A DNA stretch of 64,000 nt, taken from the NCBI GenBank assembly GCA_963702305.1, contig CAVPBX010000004.1, positions 124,001 through 188,000 of the forward strand. The letters run 5' to 3'. The DNA comes from PALSA-693 sp963702305. Its GTDB lineage: Bacteria; Actinomycetota; Acidimicrobiia; Acidimicrobiales; Palsa-688. The number at the start of each line of letters is the position of its first letter. The stretch's first letter is position 1. This document shows, one piece after another, positions 16,178 through 24,475 of the stretch. Below the pieces are notes generated by a model. The model was not told the origin of the DNA. It made no database searches and saw nothing but the letters and a program-made list of their open reading frames with translations. A program made the translations under genes and the position numbers.

Positions 16178-18345
16178 CCGGGTGGGGCGCCGTGCAGCAC
16201 TTCGGGCTCGCGGCGGCGCCGGGCGCGGGCGATGGCCAACTCCTGCAGGGTCTGCTGGGCGTTGACGCCGGTGACGGTCGGCACCTTGTGCCAGATCCCG
16301 TCGGAGGCCAGCGCCCAGGCCCGGGAGTCGTCGGCGAGGTCCAGCTCGATGATCTCCTGCAGGCGGTCCCGCAGCTCCGGCGCGACCACCGGCACCACGG
16401 CCTCGACCCGGCGGTCGAGGTTGCGTTCCATCATGTCGGCCGAGCCCACCAGGTACTCGCCGGCCCCGGCGCCGAAGTAGAAGATCCGCGAGTGCTCCAG
16501 CCACCGCCCCACGATGCTGCGGACCCGGATGTTGTCGGACAGGCCCGGCACCCCGGGGCGCAGGCAGCACACGGCGCGCACCACCAGATCGACGCGGACG
16601 CCTGCGCGCGAGGCGTCGTACAGGGCGTCGATGATGGCCCGGTCCACGATGTTGTTGAGCTTCCAGATGATGCGGCCCCGCTCGCCCAGATCGACCTCCC
16701 GCTGGATGAGCTCGAGCATCCGCGGCCGCAGGGTGGCGGGGGCGACCAGCAGGCGGCGGTACTCCACCCGCCGGCTGTAGCCGGTCAGGTAGTTGAACAG
16801 ATCGGTCAGGTCCGCCCCCAGCTCCGGCGCGGCCGACAGGATCCCGATGTCCTCGTACAGGCGGGCGGTGCTGGAGTTGTAGTTGCCGGTGCCGATGTGG
16901 CAGTACCGGCGGATGCCGTCGCCTTCCTGGCGCACCACCAACGACGTCTTCGAGTGGGTCTTCAACCCGACCAGCCCGTACACCACGTGCACGCCGGCCT
17001 CTTCCAGCGCCCGGGCGAAGCCAATATTGGCGGCCTCGTCGCCCCGGGCCTTGAGCTCCACCAGGGCCGCCACCTGCTTGCCGCGCTCCGCGGCCCGGAT
17101 CAGGGCCCGCACGATGGCGCTGTCGCCTGACGTGCGGTACAGGGTCTGCTTGATGGCGAGGACGTTGGGGTCCCGCGACGCCTGGGTGATGAACTCCTCC
17201 ACCGATTCGGCGAAGCTCTCGTACGGATGCTGCACCAGGATGTCGCCCTGGCGGATCGCCGAGAAGACGTCGACCGGCTCGCCCTCCACCGCCGTCAGCC
17301 GGGCGGGCGTGACCGGGACGAACGGATCCTCCTTGAGCTCCGTCCGGTCCAGGTTGTACACCACCCACAGCGCCGTCAGATCGAGGGGGCCGGTGACGTC
17401 GTAGACGTCCTCGGGTTGCAGGTCCAGCTCCCGGGTGAGCAGGTTGCGGACCTCTTCGGTGATGGAGGCGTCGACCTCCAGGCGCACGGCCCGGCCGAAC
17501 CGGCGCCGCCGCAGCTCCATCTCGACCGCCTCCAGCAGGTCGTCGGCCTCCTCCTCCTCCAGGGTCAGGTCGGCGTTGCGGGTGACCCGGAACGGATGGT
17601 GACTCTCGATCTCCATCCCCGGGAACAGCGACCCCAGATGGGCGGCGATCACCTGTTCCAGGGCCACGAACCGCTTGCCGTCGGGCATCGCCAGCAGCCC
17701 GGGCAGCACCGGCGGCACCTTGACCCGGGCGAACCGCCGCTCCCCGCCGACCGGGTCCCGCACGATCACCGCCAGGTTGAGCGACAGGTTGGAAATGTAG
17801 GGAAAAGGGTGGCCGGGGTCGACCGCGAGCGGGGTCAGGACCGGAAAGATCCGCTCCTCGAACACTTTCTTGACCCAGTCGCGGTCGCCGTCGTCAAGGG
17901 AATCCCAGTCCGCCAGCAGCACCCCTTGATCGGCGAGGCGCAGGATGATGTCGCCGAGGAACGCCCGGCGCCGGCGCTCGAAGAGGACCTCCACCTCGGC
18001 CCGGATGGTGGTCAGCTGGTCGGACACCGACAGGCCGTCGGGGGCGGTGCCGGAGATGCCGGCCGCCTGCTGGTCCTTGAGGCCGGCCACCCGGACCTGG
18101 AAGAACTCGTCGGTGTTGGAGCTGAAGATGGCCAGGAACTTGATGCGCTCCAGCAGGGGCAGCTCGGCACTCTCGGCCAGGGCCAGCACCCGGCCGTTGA
18201 AATCCAGGTTGGACAGCTCCCGGTTGATGTAGCGCCGCTCGCCGTCCAACTCGGCCGGCGCCGGGCTCGCCGGCGTCAACACCCCCAGCCGGGCCGACGA
18301 TACGACGGGTTGATCTGCTCCTGGGTCGACGCGAGGCGCAACCAC
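16174..18345 (-). CDS. ppk1: Polyphosphate kinase 1
   Basis: PPK1 polymerises the gamma phosphate of ATP into polyphosphate through a phospho-histidine. The conserved N-terminal domain begins RYINRELSNLDFNGRVL and SSNTDEFFQVRVAGLK. The catalytic His is in GLKTHSKTSLVVR, with RYCHIGTGNYN and LFNYLTGYS following. I chose the GTG at 18345 (724 codons with stop), which follows the small upstream gene by 10 bases; a TTG three codons earlier is possible. Normal PPK1 length is about 690-740. The C-terminal 30 residues are Arg-rich. Confidence 0.94.
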   Translation of the reverse strand: MVAPRVDPGADQPVVSSARLGVLTPASPAPAELDGERRYINRELSNLDFNGRVLALAESAELPLLERIKFLAIFSSNTDEFFQVRVAGLKDQQAAGISGTAPDGLSVSDQLTTIRAEVEVLFERRRRAFLGDIILRLADQGVLLADWDSLDDGDRDWVKKVFEERIFPVLTPLAVDPGHPFPYISNLSLNLAVIVRDPVGGERRFARVKVPPVLPGLLAMPDGKRFVALEQVIAAHLGSLFPGMEIESHHPFRVTRNADLTLEEEEADDLLEAVEMELRRRRFGRAVRLEVDASITEEVRNLLTRELDLQPEDVYDVTGPLDLTALWVVYNLDRTELKEDPFVPVTPARLTAVEGEPVDVFSAIRQGDILVQHPYESFAESVEEFITQASRDPNVLAIKQTLYRTSGDSAIVRALIRAAERGKQVAALVELKARGDEAANIGFARALEEAGVHVVYGLVGLKTHSKTSLVVRQEGDGIRRYCHIGTGNYNSSTARLYEDIGILSAAPELGADLTDLFNYLTGYSRRVEYRRLLVAPATLRPRMLELIQREVDLGERGRIIWKLNNIVDRAIIDALYDASRAGVRVDLVVRAVCCLRPGVPGLSDNIRVRSIVGRWLEHSRIFYFGAGAGEYLVGSADMMERNLDRRVEAVVPVVAPELRDRLQEIIELDLADDSRAWALASDGIWHKVPTVTGVNAQQTLQELAIARARRRREPEVLHGAPPG

Positions 18346-18355
18346 GGCGTCCAAA

Positions 18356-18646
18356 CTACTGCGAGCTCGAGGTGCCCTCGTCCTCGTCGGGCTGCCCGAG
18401 GTCCCAGTCGAGGAGGAGGTTCTCCCGCTCGGCGTCGCGCGCCACCCGCTCTCGGTTGCGACGGAACTGCGGGTCGTGCGGCGGGAGAAGAAGTAGTCGA
18501 GCCAACGCACGCTGACGGAACTCCTCGATCAGATTGCGGTCCCCGAAGTCGCTGTCAACCCGCCAGTGCGGCGCCACCGGTCCCAGATAGACGACCCGGA
18601 TGTGGCCGCGGGGCGGGGCCTGCTCTTCGGTGGGCTGCATCGACAT
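18356..18646 (-). CDS. Small conserved-looking protein upstream of ppk
   Basis: A 96-residue soluble protein: GHIRVVYLGPVAPHWRVDSDFGD, then an amphipathic basic helix region, and an acidic tail ending SSSQ. I do not recognise the family. It lies between leuA (11 bases after its stop on the genome) and ppk on the same strand, with 10 bases to the ppk start, so it is likely part of that operon. Its high charge and lack of a signal suggest a cytoplasmic protein. Confidence 0.6.
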   Translation of the reverse strand: MSMQPTEEQAPPRGHIRVVYLGPVAPHWRVDSDFGDRNLIEEFRQRALARLLLLPPHDPQFRRNRERVARDAERENLLLDWDLGQPDEDEGTSSSQ

Positions 18647-18657
18647 AGCGCGCCAGC

Positions 18658-20367
18658 CTACCGGGCGGAGGCGTCGCCCAGCACCGGATCACGCAGCCGG
18701 TTGGCGGCGCTGATCACCGCCTGCAGCGAGGCGTTGAGGATGCTGGAGTCGATGCCGACCCCCCAGCTCCGTTGGCCGCCCGGCCCCGACGCCTGCACGT
18801 AGGCCGCCGCCGAGGCCTCGCTGCCGGCCGTGAGGGCGTGCTCGTGGTAGTCCTCGACCGCCACCTCGAGCCCCAACTCGGCCCGGAGGCCGTTGACCAG
18901 GGCGTCGACCGGACCGTTGCCGTGGCCGGAGATCGTCCGGTGCTGACCGTCGACGAGGACCTGGGCGACCACTGAGGTCCCCTTTTCACCGGAGACGACC
19001 TCGCTGGAGATGAGCCGGATGCCGGCGTCATCGGGCAGGTAGTTGCGGGCGAAGACGTCCCACAGCTCACCGGGCTTGATCTCGGTGCCGCTCGCCTCGG
19101 TGACCGCCTGCACCTGCTTGGAGAACTCGACCTGCAGGGCCCGGGGCAGGTCCAGGCCGTGCTCGGCGTCCATCAGGTACGCGACCCCGCCCTTGCCGGA
19201 CTGGCTGTTGACCCGGATGATGGCCTCGTAGGTGCGCCCCACGTGCTTGGGGTCGATGGGCAGGTACGGCACCTCCCAGGTGGCGTAGTCGCCGGGCAGG
19301 GCGTCCATGCCCTTCTTGATGGCGTCCTGGTGCGAGCCGGAGAAGGCGGTGTACACGAGGTCGCCGGCGTAGGGGTGGCGGGGGTGGACCGGCAGGCGGT
19401 TGCAGTACTCGGCCACCCGGCGCAGATGGTCGATGTCGTGCAGGTCCAGGCGGGGGTCGATGCCCTCGGTGAAAAGGTTGAGCGCCAGGGTTACCACGTC
19501 CACGTTGCCGGTGCGCTCACCGTTGCCGAACAGGGTGCCTTCGACCCGGTCGGCGCCGGCCAGTTGGGCCAGCTCGGCGGCGGCGACCGCGGTGCCCCGG
19601 TCGTTGTGGGGATGGACGCTGAGGACGATCGAGTCCCGGTTGGGGATGTGGCGCCCAAACCACTCGATGACGTCCGCGTAGGTGTTGGGTCCGAACATCT
19701 CAACGGTGTTGGGCAGGTTGATGACCATCTTGCGGTCGGGGCTGGGTTCGATCACGTCCATGACCGCGGCGCAGATCTCCACCGCGAAGTCGGGCTCGGT
19801 GCCGGTGAAGCTTTCCGGCGAGTACTCGTAGGTGACGGCGGTGCCGGGCACGGACTCCTCGTGCTTCTTGACCAGCCGGGCCGCGCTGGTGGCGATGTCG
19901 ACGATGCCTCCCTGGTCGAGCCCGAACACCACCCGCCGTTGCAGGGTCGAGGTGGAGTTGTAGAAGTGCACGATGGCGTGATGGGCGCCGGCGATGGCCT
20001 CGTAGGTGCGTTCGATCAGCTCCGGCCGGCATTGCACCAGGACCTGGATGGCCACGTCGTCGGGGATGCGGTCCTCTTCGATGATCTGGCGGATGAAATC
20101 GAAGTCGGGCTGCGAGGCCGCGGGGAAGCCGACCTCGATCTCCTTGAAGCCCATGCCCACCAAGGTCTGGAAGAACTGGAGCTTGCGGGCCGGGTCCATG
20201 GGGTCAATGAGGGCCTGGTTGCCGTCGCGTAGGTCGACGCTGCACCAGGTGGGCGCGGCGGTCAGGTGCCGGTCGGCCCAGGTGCGATCGGGGAGGAAGA
20301 GGGGCCGGGTAGGCCGGTACTTCTGGTAGGGCATGTCGCAGGGCGTGGGATAGGCGTAGGCAGCCAT
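18658..20367 (-). CDS. leuA: 2-isopropylmalate synthase
   Basis: LeuA condenses acetyl-CoA with 2-ketoisovalerate, the first step of leucine synthesis. The TIM-barrel begins PTWCSVDLRDGNQALIDPM, with GFKEIEVGFPAASQPDFDF, the metal-binding HPHNDRGTAVA and GTLFGNGERTGNVD. The C-terminal regulatory LeuA dimer domain (about residues 430-565) includes GHGNGPVDALV and the YVQASGPGG leucine-binding region. At 569 residues it is the long actinobacterial type. It is preceded by an attenuator with a leucine-rich leader peptide. Confidence 0.95.
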   Translation of the reverse strand: MAAYAYPTPCDMPYQKYRPTRPLFLPDRTWADRHLTAAPTWCSVDLRDGNQALIDPMDPARKLQFFQTLVGMGFKEIEVGFPAASQPDFDFIRQIIEEDRIPDDVAIQVLVQCRPELIERTYEAIAGAHHAIVHFYNSTSTLQRRVVFGLDQGGIVDIATSAARLVKKHEESVPGTAVTYEYSPESFTGTEPDFAVEICAAVMDVIEPSPDRKMVINLPNTVEMFGPNTYADVIEWFGRHIPNRDSIVLSVHPHNDRGTAVAAAELAQLAGADRVEGTLFGNGERTGNVDVVTLALNLFTEGIDPRLDLHDIDHLRRVAEYCNRLPVHPRHPYAGDLVYTAFSGSHQDAIKKGMDALPGDYATWEVPYLPIDPKHVGRTYEAIIRVNSQSGKGGVAYLMDAEHGLDLPRALQVEFSKQVQAVTEASGTEIKPGELWDVFARNYLPDDAGIRLISSEVVSGEKGTSVVAQVLVDGQHRTISGHGNGPVDALVNGLRAELGLEVAVEDYHEHALTAGSEASAAAYVQASGPGGQRSWGVGIDSSILNASLQAVISAANRLRDPVLGDASAR

Positions 20368-20409
20368 CGAGGTCTCTCTTTTCGGGCGGCGGGCGGTCCG
20401 TGCGGGCAA

Positions 20410-20445
20410 AGAAAAAACCTCCCGGCCCAAGGGGCACAGGAGGCT
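20410..20445 (-). terminator. Rho-independent terminator of the leuA attenuator
   Basis: On the minus strand the RNA reads GCCTCC, tgtgCCCCttGGGcc, GGGAGG and then TTTTTTC. The CCTCC/GGAGG stem with an inner CCC/GGG pair and a run of six U is a standard intrinsic terminator. It lies 43 bases before the leuA ATG and after a separate leader peptide and hairpin, so it would stop transcription unless antitermination occurs. Confidence 0.75.
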
Positions 20446-20447
20446 TC

Positions 20448-20474
20448 GGCGAGCACCGATATGTGGTGCTCGCC
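20448..20474 (-). promoter_or_regulatory. Perfect 10-bp hairpin of the leuA leader
   Basis: The arms GGCGAGCACC and GGTGCTCGCC pair perfectly around a 7-base loop. The first arm begins right at the stop codon of the leader peptide. In ribosome-mediated attenuators such a hairpin is the pause or anti-antiterminator structure that a stalled ribosome disrupts. Confidence 0.7.
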
Positions 20475-20512
20475 TACATCAGAAGAAGGAGGCCGTTGCT
20501 AGGGGCGGTCAT
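20474..20512 (-). CDS. leuL: Leucine leader peptide (attenuation peptide of leuA)
   Basis: A 12-codon frame encodes MTAPSNGLLLLM and ends at TAG directly at the foot of the leader hairpin. Four consecutive leucine codons (CTC CTT CTT CTG) make it a leucine sensor: a ribosome starved of leucyl-tRNA would stall there, and the downstream terminator (20410-20445) would not form. The frame is short, but leader, pause hairpin, terminator and leuA stand in the textbook order and spacing. Confidence 0.8.
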   Translation of the reverse strand: MTAPSNGLLLLM

Positions 20513-20526
20513 AACTGAAACCGAGG

Positions 20527-21420
20527 TTACCACGCGGTGGTGGTGGCCGGCGAGTGGCCGGTGATCTGGGCGCACGACTCGGGCCGCTCGAACACCGACT
20601 GCACCGCCACCCGACCCGGGCCCCACAGGCGCAACCAGAGCTGGCGGTAGCTGTAGCTGCGGTGCCAGTTCATGGCCCCGGCGCGGGGGTACTCGATGTG
20701 CAGCTGCATGCCGACGTGCGGGTCCTTGTACAGCAGCGAGCTGGGCTGGATGCAGATGGTCTCGCCCTGGGCCAGGTCCCGGATAAAGGTGTTGCCCGGC
20801 GAGTGCAGCAGCAGCAGCCCCGGTCGGCTATCCGCGTGGAAGATGTCGGCGTACATCCCGAGCGGGTAGTGCGTCTCCCGGTCGTCGCCCGAGCCGGTCA
20901 CGATGAAGACGCCGGTCTGCTGCCAGGTGTAGCCGACGTTGCCGGTCGCGGCCAGGAACCCGTGCTCGCGCACCCACATGGCCTGACCCGCTTGCAGGGG
21001 CAGGGCGACCACCTCACCGGGCGAGTCGTCGGAGAGGGCCAGATGGCCGGGCCCGTGGGCTTCGAGCATGACGAGCGGCAGCCCGGCCCGCACCCGGTTC
21101 CACCCGCCGGCCATGGGCATGGCCTTCATCTGGACGCTCGGTTCGGCCCACAGGACGTGGTGGTGGGAGAAGAAGATCCAGTCGTCGCCGGCCAGCTTGA
21201 AGTCCGCGCTGGGGACGTAGGTGCCCTCGATCTGGCAGGTGGACTGGCCGAACTGGATGCGGGCCATGTCCCGGATCGCCGGCTGCTCCTGCCAGCCGGA
21301 GCGGCTGACGACCGCGGTCACGTCCACCGGCGCCCCGCAGTTGGGGCACGATGCGCCGCTGGCGTCGCTCGGCAGCCGGCAGAACCGGCACACGTAGGTT
21401 CCCGTCTGGGTGGTGGTCAT
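20527..21420 (-). CDS. AIM24-family protein with N-terminal zinc ribbon (copy 1)
   Basis: The N-terminus holds a zinc ribbon with CRFC and CPNC (about residues 11-28). The remainder is a beta-rich domain of the AIM24/DUF124 type: GTYVPSADFKLAGDDWIFFSHHHVLW, VMLEAHGPGHLALS, REHGFLAATGNVGY and LLLLHSPGNTFIRDL. The family is widespread and its bacterial role is unknown. It lies 12 bases after a paralogue on the same strand, clearly a tandem duplication. No signal peptide or membrane segment is present. Confidence 0.82.
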   Translation of the reverse strand: MTTTQTGTYVCRFCRLPSDASGASCPNCGAPVDVTAVVSRSGWQEQPAIRDMARIQFGQSTCQIEGTYVPSADFKLAGDDWIFFSHHHVLWAEPSVQMKAMPMAGGWNRVRAGLPLVMLEAHGPGHLALSDDSPGEVVALPLQAGQAMWVREHGFLAATGNVGYTWQQTGVFIVTGSGDDRETHYPLGMYADIFHADSRPGLLLLHSPGNTFIRDLAQGETICIQPSSLLYKDPHVGMQLHIEYPRAGAMNWHRSYSYRQLWLRLWGPGRVAVQSVFERPESCAQITGHSPATTTAW

Positions 21421-21432
21421 CGGGCTCCCGCC

Positions 21433-22227
21433 TCAGCCGGTGTGGTGGTGGACGTACATGGACTGGATCCCGACCCGGCCGGGGCCGGTCATCTCGGCCA
21501 GGTACATGCCGTGGCGCATGAGGCCGGTCTTGACGTTCTGCTGCACGGTGTTCATCTGGACCGAGGAGTCCTTGTACAGGAACCCGCCCGGCTCGACCAG
21601 GATCTTCTCGCCGGCCCCCAACGTCCGCTCGAACACGTTGCCGTAGCCGTGCAGCAGCAGGATGCCCTGCTCGCCGCTGGTGACGAAGCGGTCCAGATAC
21701 ATGCCCTCGCCGTGCAGCACGTTGGTCATGCCTTTGATCCGCTCGAACGAGTAGGTGATCGAGTGCGACGCCACCAGGAAGGCGTGCTCACGTACGTCCA
21801 GCTCCATGCTCGGATGCAATGGCAGGACCACCACCTCACCCGACGCGTCGCGGGAGAAGGCGACCCGGCCCGGGCCGTGCGCCACCGAGATGACCATGGG
21901 CATCCCGCCCAGCATGCGCTTCATCCCGCCCCCCATCGACATCGCCGACAGGGGGGCAGCCTCGTCCTTCCAAAGCAGCACGTGGTGCTCGAAGAACACC
22001 GAGTCGCCCTCGGCCAGGTTGATCTCCGCCACCGGGACCAACTCGCCCTCGACCTGGCAGGTGCTGTTGGAGAACTTGAACTCCGTCATGTCCTTGAGCC
22101 GCGGCGCCTCCATCCACCCGGAGTCACTGACAAGGTTGCGGGCATCGAGCGGGGCGCCGCAGGTCCCGCACGTGCTCTGCCCGCTGTCGTTTTGGGCTTT
22201 GCACCACTGGCACTCGATCCGGTCCAT
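21433..22227 (-). CDS. AIM24-family protein with N-terminal zinc ribbon (copy 2)
   Basis: The protein opens MDRIECQWCKAQ and CGTCGAP, a zinc ribbon like that of its neighbour, then shows the same AIM24 blocks in the same order (LVPVAEINLAEGDSVFFEHHVLLW, ISVAHGPGRVAFS, REHAFLVASHSITY, LLLHGYGNVFERTL). The two copies have diverged well beyond recent duplication, so both are probably in use. A GMGG-type Met/Gly-rich loop (MSMGGGMKRMLGGM) is present only as a shorter form in the other copy. I placed the start at ATG 22227; an upstream ATG adds six residues. Confidence 0.82.
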   Translation of the reverse strand: MDRIECQWCKAQNDSGQSTCGTCGAPLDARNLVSDSGWMEAPRLKDMTEFKFSNSTCQVEGELVPVAEINLAEGDSVFFEHHVLLWKDEAAPLSAMSMGGGMKRMLGGMPMVISVAHGPGRVAFSRDASGEVVVLPLHPSMELDVREHAFLVASHSITYSFERIKGMTNVLHGEGMYLDRFVTSGEQGILLLHGYGNVFERTLGAGEKILVEPGGFLYKDSSVQMNTVQQNVKTGLMRHGMYLAEMTGPGRVGIQSMYVHHHTG

Positions 22228-22304
22228 GGCGCCGGAACGTAGCACCGCGTCACGCTCAGACGAAGGCCGGTAGAAGGGATTCCGCCCGAAAGGGCAAAAC
22301 CCGG

Positions 22305-23498
22305 TTAGGGCGGGGTCGTCGCGCCGCGGGCGAGGGTGACGGTCAGGGACAGGGTGCGGGCGCCGCGGACGACGGTCACCGGCACCGGACCGCCGGCCTG
22401 GTGGGCGGCGATCAGGGCGATCAGCTGGGCGCTGTTGCCGACCGGTTGCCCCCCGAAGTTGACGATCACGTCGTAGGCCTGCACGCCGGCCTGGGCGGCC
22501 GGCGACCCAGCCGTGACGCTCGACACCAGCGCCCCGGTGCTGGTCGAGATGCCGTACTCGGTGGCCAGCTGGGCGTCATTGTCCTGCATGCCGATCCCCA
22601 GGGTGATGGCGGCGGCCCGGGATCCCGCGGACAGAGCCGGCAACAGGGCCCTGATGGTGTCGATGGGGATGGCGAAGCCCAGGTTGTCGAGCTCCAGGGT
22701 GTTGAGGCCGACGACGTCACCGTTGGCGTCGACCAGCGGGCCACCGGAGTTGCCGGGGTTGATGGCCGCGTCGGTCTGGATCAGGTTGGGCGGGGCGCTG
22801 GCGCCGGCGGGCAGTGACGAGGGGTCGACGGTGCGGCCCAGGGCGGACACGATCCCGGAGGTGACCGTCGGGCTGCCCGGCAGGTTGAGGGCGTTGCCGA
22901 CAGCGATCACGTCCGCGCCCACCTGCAACTGGCCCGAGTCGCCCAGGGTCGCGGTGGGCAGGCTGGCCGCGTCGTCGACCTGCAGCAGGGCCAGGTCGTC
23001 GCCCACGTCGTAGCCCGTCACCCGGGCGGTCCGGTAGCTGGCTTGTTGAAAGAACACCACGTGGATGTAGTTAGCGCCTGCGATGACGTGATAGTTGGTG
23101 AGCACCTGCCCGGCCGCCCCGACGATGATCCCACTGCCCGATCCCTGATCCGAGCTGATGGTGACCACCGTGGGTTGCACCCGGGCGATGATCGACGGCA
23201 GGTCGTTGACCTTGGCCACGCGGTCGGGGGCCGGCAGGGTCTCGCGGACGATGGTGACGCTGGAATGCCGCCCCAAATGGACGGCGATGGTCGCCCCGAC
23301 GGCGGCGCCGACCGCGGCGCCGAGAACCGCGGCCGAGACGGCCACCTTCACCGTCCCACTCGCCCAGGCCCGCCGGCGGCGCGGTCCGGGGTCCGGATTC
23401 CCCGCCGGTTCGACGTCGGGCGCGGGTATGGCGGTCGCGGTGGCGGCCGCGGCGCGCCACTGGGTAGGTAGCCCGGAAGATGCCTCCGACTCAGCCAT
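22305..23498 (-). CDS. HtrA/DegP-type S1C serine protease, membrane anchored
   Basis: After a polar N-terminus a membrane segment lies at about residues 50-73, so the protease domain is outside the membrane. The catalytic triad is intact: His in VLTNYHVIAG, Asp in YDVGDDLALLQV and Ser in INPGNSGGPLVD. A PDZ domain occupies about residues 300-390 (GALVSSVTAGSPAAQAGVQAYDVIVNFGGQPV). These enzymes degrade or monitor misfolded envelope proteins. The upstream region to the divergent whiB gene is 225 bases and probably holds both promoters. Confidence 0.92.
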   Translation of the reverse strand: MAESEASSGLPTQWRAAAATATAIPAPDVEPAGNPDPGPRRRRAWASGTVKVAVSAAVLGAAVGAAVGATIAVHLGRHSSVTIVRETLPAPDRVAKVNDLPSIIARVQPTVVTISSDQGSGSGIIVGAAGQVLTNYHVIAGANYIHVVFFQQASYRTARVTGYDVGDDLALLQVDDAASLPTATLGDSGQLQVGADVIAVGNALNLPGSPTVTSGIVSALGRTVDPSSLPAGASAPPNLIQTDAAINPGNSGGPLVDANGDVVGLNTLELDNLGFAIPIDTIRALLPALSAGSRAAAITLGIGMQDNDAQLATEYGISTSTGALVSSVTAGSPAAQAGVQAYDVIVNFGGQPVGNSAQLIALIAAHQAGGPVPVTVVRGARTLSLTVTLARGATTPP

Positions 23499-23723
23499 CA
23501 GGTACAATCATTCCCACGGGCGGGACCGTAACCCGCAACGTTTGGCACAAGGAGTGGTCGACCCACAGGTCTGAGCCGCCGCTCAGCGAAATAATTGTGG
23601 GAACCATCGGGCGGGTGCCGACGTATTACAGGTGCGAGCAAACGCACCACGAGGCTCTTTCAGCTTATTTTCATGTACATCAACCAAGTTTCGTGGCGGA
23701 CGATCGACGGAGGTCGAGAAGAA

Positions 23724-23966
23724 GTGGACACCACCTGGATGGCTGAGGGCAAGTGCCGGGATCTGCCCCCCGAAACCTTTTTCCCCAGCGACGGCGTGGG
23801 AGTCGAGGTCGCTCGCCGCATCTGCGCGGACTGCCCGGTAAAGGCGCCTTGTCTCGAATACGCCCTGTACAACCGCATTGAGCACGGCGTGTGGGGCGGC
23901 GCGTCGGAGCGGGAGCGGCGCCGTATCGCCCGCCAGCGCCGCGGCGTGCAGCGCACCGCGCTGTAA
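23724..23966 (+). CDS. WhiB-family iron-sulfur transcription factor (copy 1)
   Basis: The four cluster cysteines are in GKCRDLP, ICADC and APCLEYAL, and the GVWGG turn and basic tail (SERERRRIARQRRG) complete the family pattern. WhiB proteins bind a 4Fe-4S cluster and usually act with the primary sigma factor. I chose the GTG at 23724 because a GGAGG lies 10 bases upstream and the protein then begins close to the first cysteine (80 residues, like WhiB1/WblE). The longer frame upstream looks non-coding. Divergent from the HtrA gene. Confidence 0.9.
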   Translation: MDTTWMAEGKCRDLPPETFFPSDGVGVEVARRICADCPVKAPCLEYALYNRIEHGVWGGASERERRRIARQRRGVQRTAL

Positions 23967-24032
23967 CGCCGCCCGAGCCCCGTACCTCGCCTACCTCGCG
24001 TCGAGGACCCCCAGGCTCAGGTGCTAGGGGGC

Positions 24033-24353
24033 TCAGCTGCTAGGGCCAGGACCAGCGCTTTCCCGGCGGGCCTGCTCCTCGCGGGCTTTGAGCAGGGCGT
24101 CGAGCTCGGACTTGGAGAGCGTCACCGACTCCTCGCTGGTCGGCGGCGTCAAGGCCGGCGCCGGCGCGGTCGCCGCTTTGGCGGCTTTTTCCCGTTCTGC
24201 CTCTTCTTCTGCCTCGGCCTGGGCCTTGCGGAACTCCCGGCCGGCCGTGCCGACGTTGCGGGCGATCTTCGGCAGCTGGCTGCCGCCGAGGAGGACCACG
24301 ATGATGATCACCACCACGATCCCCAAGTCGGGCCCAAAAATGTTCGCGATCAT
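24033..24353 (-). CDS. tatA: Twin-arginine translocase subunit TatA/TatB
   Basis: The short N-terminal membrane helix (GIVVVIIIVVLLGG) is followed by the hinge and amphipathic helix SQLPKIARNVGTAGREFRKA, which is the Tat hallmark, and then a charged Glu/Lys/Ala helix. Length is 106 residues. TatA forms the protein-conducting assembly for folded substrates. No tatC is nearby. A polar tail with a possible short coiled coil (LSKSELDALLKAREEQARRE) closes the protein. Confidence 0.88.
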   Translation of the reverse strand: MIANIFGPDLGIVVVIIIVVLLGGSQLPKIARNVGTAGREFRKAQAEAEEEAEREKAAKAATAPAPALTPPTSEESVTLSKSELDALLKAREEQARRESAGPGPSS

Positions 24354-24475
24354 GGCGCCAACCTACTCCTTGTCTGGGCCACCATCGAAGCGGCCGGGGG
24401 CCGGGCCGCGGCGGTGAGGCCCTGCCCAACTTCCGGATCTGACGGCCCGGCCGGATGACGGCGAGATCCGAACCG

